This document shows positions 1-8,200 of a stretch of 64,000 nucleotides of DNA, piece by piece (within the stretch, counting starts at the first letter, position 1; every line of letters begins with the position of its first letter). The notes under the pieces were generated by a model. That model saw only the letters and a program-made list of their open reading frames with translations, searched no databases and was not told where the DNA came from. A program made the translations under genes and the position numbers. Origin of the DNA: Brevundimonas diminuta (GTDB lineage Bacteria > Pseudomonadota > Alphaproteobacteria > Caulobacterales > Caulobacteraceae); the NCBI RefSeq assembly GCF_022654015.1, contig NZ_CP073063.1, positions 1,860,001 to 1,924,000 of the forward strand. Direction: 5' to 3'.

Positions 1-111
1 CTGCTGCGCTGCCACTATGGCAATCATCGTGGTGATAGGTCATCATCGAATGTTACCACCTGAGGGACCTATTCACAAGAATTCGAACAAATAGAGGGTG
101 GACGATCTCGG

Positions 112-231
112 CCCCTACTAATTATATTTCTTGGGACTGAATCCAGGGATTTTAACAGAAATGAGCATTTGGATTGAATCTGTTAAAATTCCTGGATTCA
201 ATCCCAAGATTGCAATGCGGGGGGTAAGGGG
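112..231. repeat. Stem-loop element A of a two-copy structured repeat
   Basis: A long inverted repeat: the arm 131-159 pairs with 179-207 over 29 positions, with one mismatch and one G:T wobble, around a loop of about 19 nt. It is preceded by CCCCTACTAAT (112-122) and followed by the tail GATTGCAATGCGGGGGGTA (208-226). The same left flank (CCCC..CTAAT..A.ATTTCT) and the same tail recur around element B, so the two are copies of one unit. The orientation of any transcript and the function are unknown. Confidence 0.75.
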
Positions 232-252
232 ATGGGATGGTCGCCATGCGGA

Positions 253-384
253 CCCCCCGCTAATACAATTTCTATTATGGGATAGAATTTAGGGAAGTAT
301 AGGATAGCGGCGGAGGGGCGGTGGTGTGTTTCCTTATAGTTCCCTAAATTCTATCCCAAGATTGCAATGCGGGGGGTATAGGAA
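253..384. repeat. Stem-loop element B of the same structured repeat
   Basis: The arm 278-296 pairs perfectly with 340-358 (19 bp). The stem continues inward through TATAGGA / TCCTTATA with one bulge, and an outer 8-bp clamp CCCCCCGC (253-260) pairs with GCGGGGGG (369-376). The tail 359-378 repeats the tail of element A. The stem bases differ from element A at paired positions: CC/GG in A becomes TT/AA in B. That pattern points to selection on the folded shape. Confidence 0.75.
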
Positions 385-564
385 GAGGGCTGTAGTGATG
401 CCTCTGCTCCGGTTGTAGCCCTACGCCAATAGCAGCACATTGAAACCGTGTCCTGCTGCAGTCCGTCTAGATCGGCCGTGCTCAGCCATTGCGACCATCG
501 CAAACCGCCATATCTATTAGGGGCGCGACAACTTCTGTTGCGCTATCTCATGATAGGAGTGCGT

Positions 565-936
565 GTGGCGCTGCGGAAAGACATTGGCCGGACTGAGTGG
601 AATCCAGCTTGGCGGCTCTACAAGCACATCTTGGACCATGAGGCTGATCCGCTGCACACCCGCGATCTGGCTCAGTTTATGGGGTTGGAGCGACCGAACG
701 TTCATACCCTTCTCAAGTTTCTGAAGGACCACAATCTCGTCACGCACAAGCGCACTTACGCCAACAATATCGCCCAGCGATTTGGCGTTCAGGACCCTGC
801 GGACGTCGGTAGCCGTTGGACGGCTCTTCGTATTGCGTCGGATGAGCCATTCCCTATCCAGCCCAGTGTCCGGAAGCGGCTTGTCAGTGACCCGCCGCCC
901 GGTTTTCGCGACGAAGACGGGGACGATGATGATTGA
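565..936 (+). CDS. Small winged-helix (MarR-like) DNA-binding protein
   Basis: A protein of about 123 residues with no enzymatic motif. Its middle looks like a helix-turn-helix of the MarR/winged-helix type: an amphipathic stretch (AWRLYKHILDHEADPL), a recognition-like segment (TRDLAQFMGLERPNVHTLLK) and a following wing (LVTHKRTYANN). The C-terminus is a run of acidic residues. The GTG start at 565 is chosen because AGGAG lies five bases upstream (555-559); the frame stays open further upstream, with an ATG at 550. It sits between the stem-loop pair and a serine recombinase and may be a local regulator or directionality factor. That role is inference, and no family name can be assigned with certainty. 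Confidence 0.5.
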   Translation: MALRKDIGRTEWNPAWRLYKHILDHEADPLHTRDLAQFMGLERPNVHTLLKFLKDHNLVTHKRTYANNIAQRFGVQDPADVGSRWTALRIASDEPFPIQPSVRKRLVSDPPPGFRDEDGDDDD

Positions 937-1123
937 GCCTGCGGCTCTTTCGAGCATGGCTGCCCTGCGCGCAGGATATGGAGTGCGGCGCGCGCGCGTC
1001 TTGATTGAGTAAACCCAACCAACACAATCTCGCGAGACGTTTTCGGCGTCTCAATAGGGTTGAACTCTGATTTATGGGACGGTATGCTCCTAGGGTCTAG
1101 AAGCTAATGAGACGGGTTCATCG
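937..1123. other. Intergenic region ahead of the recombinase
   Basis: Contains the short palindrome CCTGCGCGCAGG (964-975 region) and a weak hairpin, GAGACG (1034-1039) with CGTCTC (1047-1052). Serine recombinases usually act on sites beside their own gene, so this is where a res-like site would be expected, but no clear set of repeated subsites was seen. Confidence 0.3.
1060..1088 (+). promoter_or_regulatory. Candidate sigma70-type promoter for the serine recombinase
   Basis: TTGAAC (1060-1065) and TATGCT (1083-1088) are separated by 17 bases, about 35 bases ahead of the recombinase ATG. Identified by motif and spacing only. Confidence 0.4.
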
Positions 1124-1672
1124 ATGGCTACCTACGGTTACGCACGCGTGTCGACTGAGGATCAGGACTGCACCATCCAGATCGACGCTCTGAAATTAGC
1201 TGGGTGCACGGTGGTTCGGTCTGAGAAGAAGTCCGCAACCAAGATGGCAGGTCGAACGGAACTCGAGGGTCTGTTGGATTTCATGCAAGCGGGCGACACC
1301 TTGATGGTCACGAAGATCGACCGCCTTGCACGTTCAATTCGAGACCTGGCCGACATAGTCCACGACCTCGAAAAGAAGGGCGTTACCCTGCACGTCATTG
1401 ATCAGCCTGTTGAGACCAAAACTGCTGCCGGACGGGCGTTTCTCTCGATGCTTGGCGTATTCGCCGAGTTTGAGACTGCTCTTCGAAAGGAGCGTCAAAC
1501 GGCTGGAATTCAGAGGGCCAAGGCTGAGGGACGGTATCGGGGGCGAAAGCCTGCGATTGAGCGCGACCAGATCGCCGCTCTCAAAAGCGAGGGCCATGGA
1601 CCGACTGAGATCGCCCGACGGCTCAAAATTGGTCGTGCGTCGGTGTACCGAGTTTTGAAGGAAGTCGCTTGA
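1124..1672 (+). CDS. Serine recombinase, resolvase/invertase family
   Basis: A 182-residue protein with the full layout of small serine recombinases. The N-terminal catalytic domain has the nucleophile Ser10 in YARVSTEDQ and the active-site arginines Arg67 and Arg70 in IDRLARS. The long E helix includes FAEFETALRKERQ, and the C-terminal helix-turn-helix is GPTEIARRLKIGRASVYRVLK. It resembles Pin/Hin invertases and Tn3-type resolvases in length and is not a large serine integrase. Such enzymes cut and rejoin DNA at paired short sites to resolve cointegrates or invert segments. No transposase is present nearby, so its substrate here is unknown. It supports reading the left edge as mobile or rearranging DNA. 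Confidence 0.92.
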   Translation: MATYGYARVSTEDQDCTIQIDALKLAGCTVVRSEKKSATKMAGRTELEGLLDFMQAGDTLMVTKIDRLARSIRDLADIVHDLEKKGVTLHVIDQPVETKTAAGRAFLSMLGVFAEFETALRKERQTAGIQRAKAEGRYRGRKPAIERDQIAALKSEGHGPTEIARRLKIGRASVYRVLKEVA

Positions 1673-1962
1673 TTCGACTTTCTTCGCTGATCTCTGCCCT
1701 CATTCTGATTACGCTTTGCTTCTAACCGCGCTGGCGGGGGGTTGAATTTGGTCATCGGGAGGGACCCTGGGCCGCCCCCTCCCATCAAACCAAATGCGCA
1801 TCGCCTGCCGTTCCCGGATAGAATTGAGTGTTATATTATAACGCCTTGGTTGCCTCGGGTGTTTGGTTGAGTGGCGCGCTGCACGGTCGGTTTCTGATGT
1901 CTGGCTTGTGTACTACGTCCTCCGCCGAACCGGAGTCTCCGCTAGGGGAATGAGGGTGCAGT
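1673..1962. other. Intergenic region between the recombinase and umuC
   Basis: About 290 bases separating the convergent recombinase and umuC genes. It contains a strong imperfect inverted repeat (1746-1795) and an AT-rich stretch around 1828-1842. No ORF with coding character was seen. Confidence 0.5.
1746..1795. terminator. Long imperfect hairpin between convergent genes
   Basis: ATTTGGT (1746-1752) pairs with ACCAAAT (1789-1795), and the inner GGGAGGG (1757-1763) pairs with CCCTCCC (1777-1783). There is no T-run on either side, so an intrinsic terminator is possible but not proven. A recombinase-related site is the alternative. Confidence 0.4.
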
Positions 1963-3210
1963 TCACGCGTGCACTTCCATCAGATCGCTAAGCCGGGTCG
2001 TGTAGCGGGGCGACCGATTGTTCGCTCGCGTGCTCCACGTCGTCACCTTCGGCAGACCGCCTGGGCGCACCGTGCCTCGACCGAACCGCGCGTTTAGGGT
2101 GTCCAGCGCCGTCATCAGCTTCTCGGATTTCACGGGGTCCACCGTCGGCAGCAGATCGCGGGGCGCCTCAGAGGCCAGCACCAGGTCCGGCAAGATCACG
2201 CCAGCCTTCGCGTATCGCAGCCCGGGCCGCCACATCGAGCGGCCGGCGTTGACGGTGTGTCGGATCAGGGCGCGGCTGTCGGCGGTGGGCTCGATCTCGA
2301 ATGACCGCTGCGCATTGTAGAAGGGCTCAGGGGCATGCGGACTGGTGTGGAAGAAGACCTGAAGCGCGGTTGCTTCCAGTCCGTGCTGGCGCGCCTTCTC
2401 GGCGGCCCGGCTTGAATATGCCGTCAGCGCCTCGCGCATATCGTCCCACGTCTCGACCGGTCGGCCGAACATTCTGGTCACGCTGATCGTCTTGCGCTGG
2501 CTGGGCGCCAAGGTCAGGGGCATGCACGACACGCCGTTCAGTTCGGCGTGGGTGCGCTGACCGGTGACGGTCATCAGCTTGCGGACCGAGGCCGAGGGGA
2601 GGGCGGCGAACTGGGCCACCGTGTGGATGCCGAGGTTGTTCAGCTTCGTCTGGCTGGCGCCGCCAACGCCCCAAATCTCATCGATCGGCATGTCGTCGAA
2701 CGCCTTGCGGCGCAGAGCGTCGTCGGAGAGGTCAGCCACGCCGCCCAAGGCGACGGTGGTCTTGGCGTATTTGTTGCCCAGCTTCGCCAGCGTCTTCGTC
2801 GGTCCGATGCCAAGGCATGTTGGAATCTTGGTGATTTGGCGCACCTGGTCGCGGACCCGGCGGCAGTAATCGACGCGGCCGAAGGCAGTCAGATCGAGGG
2901 ACATTTCGTCGATCGAGTAGGGCTCGACGCGCCTGAAATGGATGCTCAGCACCTCGAATACCCGGCGGCTCATGTCGCCATAAAGGGCGTAGTTCGACGA
3001 TTTGGCGATGACGTTGCGGAACTCAGGCCGGCGCTTCGATAGGTGCCAGACTTCGCCCATCTTGATACCCAGTGCCTTCGCCTCGGCCGACCTGGCGATC
3101 GCGCAGCCGTCGTTGTTCGACAGGACGATCACCGGCTTGCCGATCAGGGTTGGATCGAAGGCGCGCTCGCACGAGACGTAGAAGTTATTGCCGTCGATCA
3201 GCCCGAACAT
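1963..3210 (-). CDS. umuC: Y-family DNA polymerase, UmuC subunit of Pol V
   Basis: A 415-residue translesion polymerase. The N-terminus MFGLIDGNNFYVSCERAFDP carries the first metal-binding aspartate, and SIDEMSLDLT carries the catalytic Asp101-Glu102 pair, at the same numbers as in E. coli UmuC. A helix-hairpin-helix segment (IWGVGGASQTKLNNLGIHT) and the little-finger region follow, so the enzyme looks complete. The ATG at 3210 overlaps the stop of the UmuD-like gene (TGATG), which indicates translational coupling; a GTG one codon earlier is also possible. UmuC normally works with processed UmuD and RecA to bypass lesions. The partner encoded here lacks self-cleavage residues, which makes this operon unusual. 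Confidence 0.95.
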   Translation of the reverse strand: MFGLIDGNNFYVSCERAFDPTLIGKPVIVLSNNDGCAIARSAEAKALGIKMGEVWHLSKRRPEFRNVIAKSSNYALYGDMSRRVFEVLSIHFRRVEPYSIDEMSLDLTAFGRVDYCRRVRDQVRQITKIPTCLGIGPTKTLAKLGNKYAKTTVALGGVADLSDDALRRKAFDDMPIDEIWGVGGASQTKLNNLGIHTVAQFAALPSASVRKLMTVTGQRTHAELNGVSCMPLTLAPSQRKTISVTRMFGRPVETWDDMREALTAYSSRAAEKARQHGLEATALQVFFHTSPHAPEPFYNAQRSFEIEPTADSRALIRHTVNAGRSMWRPGLRYAKAGVILPDLVLASEAPRDLLPTVDPVKSEKLMTALDTLNARFGRGTVRPGGLPKVTTWSTRANNRSPRYTTRLSDLMEVHA

Positions 3211-3584
3211 CACACATCGGTCCTGACCAGGGCGGCAATCATGGCCCAGACTTCTGTCTCTTCCGTGATCGGCTGCGCGGGCTGATTAGCCGGCTCCAGC
3301 CACCAGATGCCGTCTTTTTCTGTCAGAACGGCCAGAACGACATCGCCATGTATGAAGGCGACGCAGACCTTGCCGGTGCGGGGCTCGCCGTCTGTGTTCA
3401 CGACCAGGATGTCGCCAGAGTGGATGCCGCGCGCCTTTAGACCATTACCCTTCACACGGACGGCGTAACGCTGAGGGCGGCGCAGTTCGAGAAGTTCAGC
3501 CAGGTCGGGCACGGCCTCGACGTGATCTTGCGCCGGCGATTGGAAGCCGGTGGTCTCGTCGCCCTGATATGCCCTCACGCCCAT
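3210..3584 (-). CDS. umuD: UmuD-like protein with no protease active site
   Basis: About 124 residues, aligning along its length with UmuD (S24 peptidase fold). TGFQSPAQDHVEA matches the E. coli cleavage-site region CGFPSPAADYVEQ, and GIHSGDILVV matches GISDGDLLIV. The catalytic serine motif GDSM reads GNGL here (Gly48), and the position of the catalytic lysine (VKK) is Ala85. The Cys-Gly cleavage site is Thr12-Gly13. Self-processing therefore looks impossible by the known mechanism. The frame is open upstream to 3620, but a LexA-box-like site lies at 3599-3613, so the ATG at 3584 is preferred. It may act as an uncleaved or constitutive UmuD' surrogate, or as an inhibitor of UmuC. Family assignment is firm; loss of activity is inferred from motifs. 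Confidence 0.85.
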   Translation of the reverse strand: MGVRAYQGDETTGFQSPAQDHVEAVPDLAELLELRRPQRYAVRVKGNGLKARGIHSGDILVVNTDGEPRTGKVCVAFIHGDVVLAVLTEKDGIWWLEPANQPAQPITEETEVWAMIAALVRTDV

Positions 3585-3598
3585 TCGTCGAGGAATGA

Positions 3599-3613
3599 GC
3601 ACAAAACAAGAAC
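3599..3613 (-). promoter_or_regulatory. LexA-box-like operator ahead of umuDC
   Basis: Reading on the minus strand, GTTC-TTGTTTT-GTGC matches the alphaproteobacterial LexA box GTTC-N7-GTTC with one mismatch. It ends 14 bases before the preferred umuD start at 3584. Its position between the upstream membrane-protein gene and umuD suggests that umuDC has its own SOS promoter. Confidence 0.6.
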
Positions 3614-3628
3614 ATGGCAAGCCGTGTC

Positions 3629-4192
3629 TTATCGCTTGGCCGGGGTGTCCTCAGATTTGGCCGGTATGGTCGCAGGCTGTGGACGGTTTGGATCAACGCG
3701 TTCCGGCGTCAGGATCAGGGTGATCATCATAATGCCGATCGCGACCACCGTGCCGCGCAACGCGTGGATCAGATACCGGTCGGTCGCGAGGCCCGCCTCG
3801 TCGGCAGTCTTGGCTGTCTGGCGAACCTCTTCAGACTGCAACGTCATGAAGTTGTATTCGCCAGCCTCCGTCAAACGGCCCTGCGTTTTTATTTGGTGGA
3901 GCCGTTTCGCGTAGGCGAGTTCTCGTACCAAGTGGTGGTGGCGTCGAGATACCAGCCCGAGAAATGCGGTCGCGATCCCATAGAGCAGGCTCAGGGCAAT
4001 GGCCGCACCAATCACCTTGTGCCAGACATTTCCCTGCACGATCGTTTCGGCATTCGCGAGTGCGATTAGGCCAGCACCGTTGCCTGCGAGCATGGCGAGG
4101 AGAATGCGTGAAAGCCATTCGTCACTGGCCTTTCGGCTGGCGTCTCGCTGATCTCTAGCTTCCTCTTCACCGACGTTCATGTCTTCGAACAT
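3629..4192 (-). CDS. Unrecognised three-helix membrane protein
   Basis: A 187-residue protein that I do not recognise. The N-terminal 27 residues are charged. Predicted membrane helices lie at about 28-47 (ILLAMLAGNGAGLIALAN), 60-81 (VIGAAIALSLLYGIATAFLGLV) and 143-163 (TVVAIGIMMITLILTP), with a hydrophilic, partly helical section of about 60 residues between helices 2 and 3. The C-terminal tail is rich in proline and lysine. It lies directly upstream of the UmuD-like gene on the same strand, but a LexA-box-like site falls between them, so co-transcription is uncertain. Base composition is less GC-rich than in the core genes to the right, consistent with an accessory origin. Confidence 0.6.
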   Translation of the reverse strand: MFEDMNVGEEEARDQRDASRKASDEWLSRILLAMLAGNGAGLIALANAETIVQGNVWHKVIGAAIALSLLYGIATAFLGLVSRRHHHLVRELAYAKRLHQIKTQGRLTEAGEYNFMTLQSEEVRQTAKTADEAGLATDRYLIHALRGTVVAIGIMMITLILTPERVDPNRPQPATIPAKSEDTPAKR

Positions 4193-4339
4193 GGCAAAAC
4201 CTATCAGCGGCGGAGGTCGGCTGGTCTATAGCACCAATGGGCAAGCCTTAACGGGGCGTTTGTTCGGCTGGCAACGAGTCGAGATGTCTATCTGCAGTTG
4301 ACATTCTAAACAACTTTTGGCTTGGTCTGAAGTGCATCA

Positions 4340-5041
4340 GTGAGACTTGCAATGCTGAATACCTTTGAGCCCGTCGAAAATCTCAATGAACGCAAAAGAC
4401 TGCACTGTGTTTCGTGTCGTCGGAAAACAATCCATCGCGTAGAGGCAAAGTATAGAGGTTATTGGCACGACGAAGAGTTCCATATGGACGGCGGTGAGAC
4501 GTATGCGATACTGCGTTGTGGTGCCTGTGATACCGTCTGCTACGAAACAATGCAGTGGGACTCCGAGACATACTATCACGATGAGAACGGAGATATTCAG
4601 GCCGTAGAGACGTTTCTCCAATATCCTGCACCAGTTTCCGAGCACTTTAGTTTCAACACGGAATCCACTCCGCATAAGCTTACAGTGATACTCAACGAAA
4701 TGCTTTATTCGCTAGCTGGTTCGAAGATGATCTTGGCAACCACTGGGTTGAGAATGGCTGTTGAGTTTATTGTGCGGGACAATAAATGCGCTGGTTCAAC
4801 GCTGGTAAAGAAAATAGACGATTTAAGAGCGAAGGGGCTGATCGACGACGATCAAAAAGACATGCTCCATCAAATACGTAAGCGTGGGAATGCAGGCGCT
4901 CATGAGGCCCGTGGTATGAGCGCGAGCGAACTCGTTGCAGGCATGAGCATCATCGAGGGCCTGCTAGAGAAGCTGTACAACGGTCCAGCCAGGCATCAGG
5001 CGACGATAAAGAAAGCGAAAATGCTTCTCGCAGATGTGTGA
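4340..5041 (+). CDS. Zinc-ribbon DUF4145-type protein
   Basis: A 233-residue protein. The N-terminal half has a CxxC pair at Cys23/Cys26 and a second at Cys60/Cys63, forming a probable zinc ribbon. The C-terminal half (about 120-200) carries the helical pattern of the DUF4145 family: FIVRDNKCAG, then KGLIDDDQKDMLHQIRKRGN and the signature-like GNAGAHEA. DUF4145 domains occur alone or fused to restriction and defence proteins, and their biochemical role is not settled. The reading frame opens with GTG at 4340; ATG at 4352 is equally possible and neither has a strong ribosome-binding site. Codon use is clearly more AT-rich than in the genes after 5200, which suggests horizontal transfer. Confidence 0.7.
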   Translation: MRLAMLNTFEPVENLNERKRLHCVSCRRKTIHRVEAKYRGYWHDEEFHMDGGETYAILRCGACDTVCYETMQWDSETYYHDENGDIQAVETFLQYPAPVSEHFSFNTESTPHKLTVILNEMLYSLAGSKMILATTGLRMAVEFIVRDNKCAGSTLVKKIDDLRAKGLIDDDQKDMLHQIRKRGNAGAHEARGMSASELVAGMSIIEGLLEKLYNGPARHQATIKKAKMLLADV

Positions 5042-5096
5042 CAGTGTAATGCGACCTGGTGGATTCCTGGTGGAATATTGCCGAGGTCGTGGTAAA

Positions 5097-5119
5097 AAGA
5101 CGTAGAAAAACAACGTCTT
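5097..5119 (+). terminator. Candidate terminator after the DUF4145 gene
   Basis: AAGACGT (5097-5103) pairs with ACGTCTT (5113-5119), followed by GTTTAG. It is weak, and a further small inverted repeat (GGTAGG 5129-5134 / CCTACC 5148-5153) follows. Confidence 0.35.
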
Positions 5120-5156
5120 GTTTAGAAGGGTAGGTTGCCCGTCGCCGCCTACCAAA

Positions 5157-5193
5157 CAAAAAGGCCGCCGGATCGCTCCGGCGGCCTTTCGTT
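5157..5193. terminator. Strong bidirectional hairpin terminator
   Basis: AAAGGCCGCCGGA (5160-5172) and TCCGGCGGCCTTT (5177-5189) form a perfect 13-bp stem with the loop TCGC, bounded by A-rich sequence on the left and T-rich sequence on the right. It would stop the autotransporter transcript coming from the right and also read-through from the left, and it marks the edge between accessory DNA and the autotransporter gene. Confidence 0.85.
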
Positions 5194-5212
5194 TGTCTGG
5201 ATCAGGCTGCGA

Positions 5213-8200
5213 TCAGAAGCGGAAGCTGGCCCGCAGCAGCAGCGAGTAGCGGACGTAGTCTTCCAGCAGCTCGGCGTCGCCGGTCAGCGACAGCATGCCC
5301 AGTTCGTTGCCGAAGTTCAGGCGGAAGCCCAGGATCGGTCCGCCGCCTTCGATGGCGTCCGGCGACAGGATGAAGTCCGGGCCGCCGCTGGCGAAGCGCG
5401 CGATGGTTTCGCCGGCGTCGACCGAGATGTTCTGACGATAGCCGACGCGCAGTTCCGGACGGATCCAGCCGTTGCGGCCGAAGCCATAGCCGACGTTCAT
5501 CGCCGCCACCGCCGAGAAGATGTGGCTGTCGCGCGAATCGATGTCGAGATCGAAGCCGTCGCCGCCGCCCTTCTCGCTGCGCGAGCCTTCCGACAGGCTG
5601 AAATACTCGCCGTAGATTTCGGGGCGGATGTTCAGACGGCCGAAGTTGCGCTCATACGAGGCGCCGCCGGCGACCGCCGCCGTCCAGCCATGCCAGTCGG
5701 ACTTGTTGTTCAGATAGACGCCGGTGGCGACCAGCGAGCGATCGGCGCTGAAGGAGGCGTAGCCCCCCGCCGCACGGGCCCAGGTCGTCCAGTATTGACC
5801 CTGAGCGCGCCAGTAGAGGCCCAACTCCAGCAGATTGGCGGACAGGACCTCTTCGGCTTCGGCCTCGGGGTCCTTGATGTCGGACGAAGTGAAGGCGGCC
5901 GAGATGCCGACGGCGCCCAGGCTGGTGCCCTTTTCGACGCCGCCGGCGACGCCGAAGCCTTCGGACCGGAAACCGTAGGAGTCGGTCTTGTCCTTGTCGG
6001 CGTAGAAGTTGATCTCCTGGACCCATGCGCTGGTTTCACCCGGCGCAGCGGCGGCGTTGCGGCCGGTCAGCGCGCGGGTGACCGCATCGACGCCGGCCGA
6101 CAGCGACATCAGCGGCCCGCCGGAGTGGTCGGGCAGCATCTGCTCGTAGGCGTCGATGAAGCCGTCGCGCGACGTCTGCGACAGGAACAGGTTGCGTAGG
6201 GCCTCATTGGACCCCAGCGCGCCATAGACGGCGTCGTAGGCGGACGCCTCGACCGGGATCAGACCGGCCTCGGAGGCCGTGCGGCGACGCGCGTCGACAT
6301 AGACAGTGTTGCCGGCGACGCCGCCCTGCACGACGTACAGATACGGCGAGTTTTCCGACAGCAGGGTCTGGTTGATCTGACCCACATTCAGCGTGCCCGC
6401 CGTGATGACGTTGAACCGCTCGGGCTGATCGATCAGCGACGAGAAGCGGACGCCCAGGGTGGAGCCTGTCGCCAGGGTCGCATTGCCGCTGACGTTGAAG
6501 CCGCCGGCGCGGTCGTTGGCGGGGTCAAGATTGACCAGCAATGTCCCTTCGGCGCCGATGTTCAGGTTGGAGATCGCCGTGGCGCCCGTCTGGGTGGCGG
6601 CCAGAGTGCCCTTCGACACGTTGATGTCCAGCAGGCCGTCGCTGTTGGCGATGGCGCCGGTCACAACCGCGCCGCCGCTGATGTTCAGCCGGTCGGCGCC
6701 GGCGCCGAAATCGATGTCGCCGTTGACGACGCCGTTCTCGATATTGAGGGTGTCGGCGCCAGAGCCCAGCTTGATCGCGCCGACGATGGCCGGTTCGTTC
6801 GCGTCCGGCACACCGTCCTTGTCCGTATCCGTCGCCGTGCTGCCGGCAGCGGCGGGAATGCCGTACTGCCGCAGGGTGACGCCGGTCGTGTTGGCCGAGA
6901 CGTCGATGGCGGTCACCTTGCCGGTGACAGGATTTGTATCGTCGGTGTTAGGGGTGAGCGAGCCGATGATCGAACCGGCGTTGTTCAGCTGGGTCAGGCT
7001 GCCGGACTGGTCACGAATAACGGTTGCCGAACCCTGATTGCCGCCGAAAGAAGCGACGAGGTTGCCGGTGTTGGTCAGCGAGCCGACGTTGGCGCCTGCA
7101 CCAATCAGAATGCCGGTCGCGCTCTGGGTCTGCTTGCCCGAGGCGACGGCCTGAATGGCGCCCGAGTTGTTGATCGTCGGAGCGGTCACGCCCGAGCCGA
7201 TCCAGAGACCCGTGGCGTTGGCGTCGACAGCGGTCGATGAGATGCCGCCCTCGTTGCGCACGCCGCCGACGACGTTGACGGCCTGGCCGCCGGTCACGCC
7301 GAGTTGCACGGCGCGGGACTCCACGCCGGAATAGAGGCCGGAGCCGACAATGGTGCCGCGGTTGATCAGACCATAGGCCGCATCGCCTGTTCCGACAGCG
7401 CCGAGGGTCACGGTGTTCGTCGTCGAGCCGATCAGCAGCGCAGGCGCGCCGCCCAGCGACGTGATGGAGGCGGCTGTCTCGCTGGCGTCCGGGATGCCGT
7501 CGCCGTCACGGTCCGGATCGTCGCGGTTCTTGATGCCGTCGCCGTCATCGTCCTCGTCGCCGTTCTTGACGCCGTCCTTGTCGTCGTCACCCTCGATCCC
7601 GGCCTCGGAATAGGCGAGCGCCTTGTCCAACAGCACGCCGCCGGCGACATTGGCGCCGACGCGCACGGCCGGTCCACCTTGCAGCAAATCGTCTGCATCG
7701 AGTTCGTCGAGGAACAGAGTCGTCGCGTTGTCGAAGGTGCCGGTCGTCGGACGCGCGGGCGGCGGGGTGGTGTAGCGATAGCCGGTGGCCACCACGGAGG
7801 AATGGATCTTGAGCGCCCCGCCGACATCGCCTTCGATGGAAACGCCCGTCGCATTGGCGCCCAGCGCCGAGATGGAGCCGGCGAGATCGACATTGCCGGA
7901 AATCGGTCCCGTGCTGCGAATGGCGGCGCTGTCGTTGCCGGTTACACGGACGGCGCCCAGGCTTTGGAGTTTGCCATTCAGCGCGGATTCGACGGACAGG
8001 CCGTAGGAGTTGTTGCCTTCGACGGCGATGGCGCCCGTGCTCTCGACCAGGATGTTGCCGGTGAAGGGCGAGGCGCCGGTGACTCGCACGCCGTAGCGGC
8101 CGGTTCCGGTGGCGAACGGCCCGTCCAGATCGCCGTCGCCGTCCGTGTCTTTTATGTCCGCTGTTTCCAGCGTGTCGTTGACAGTGATGGAGCCGCCGAC

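Noticed and set aside
112..384. Integron attC sites or cassette array
   Set aside because: No RYYYAAC/GTTRRRY core sites at the ends, no integrase of the tyrosine family, and no short cassette genes.
4174..4196. GTTC and GAAC close together near the start of the three-helix membrane-protein gene
   Set aside because: Arranged as an inverted pair with the wrong spacing; alphaproteobacterial LexA boxes are direct repeats with N7.
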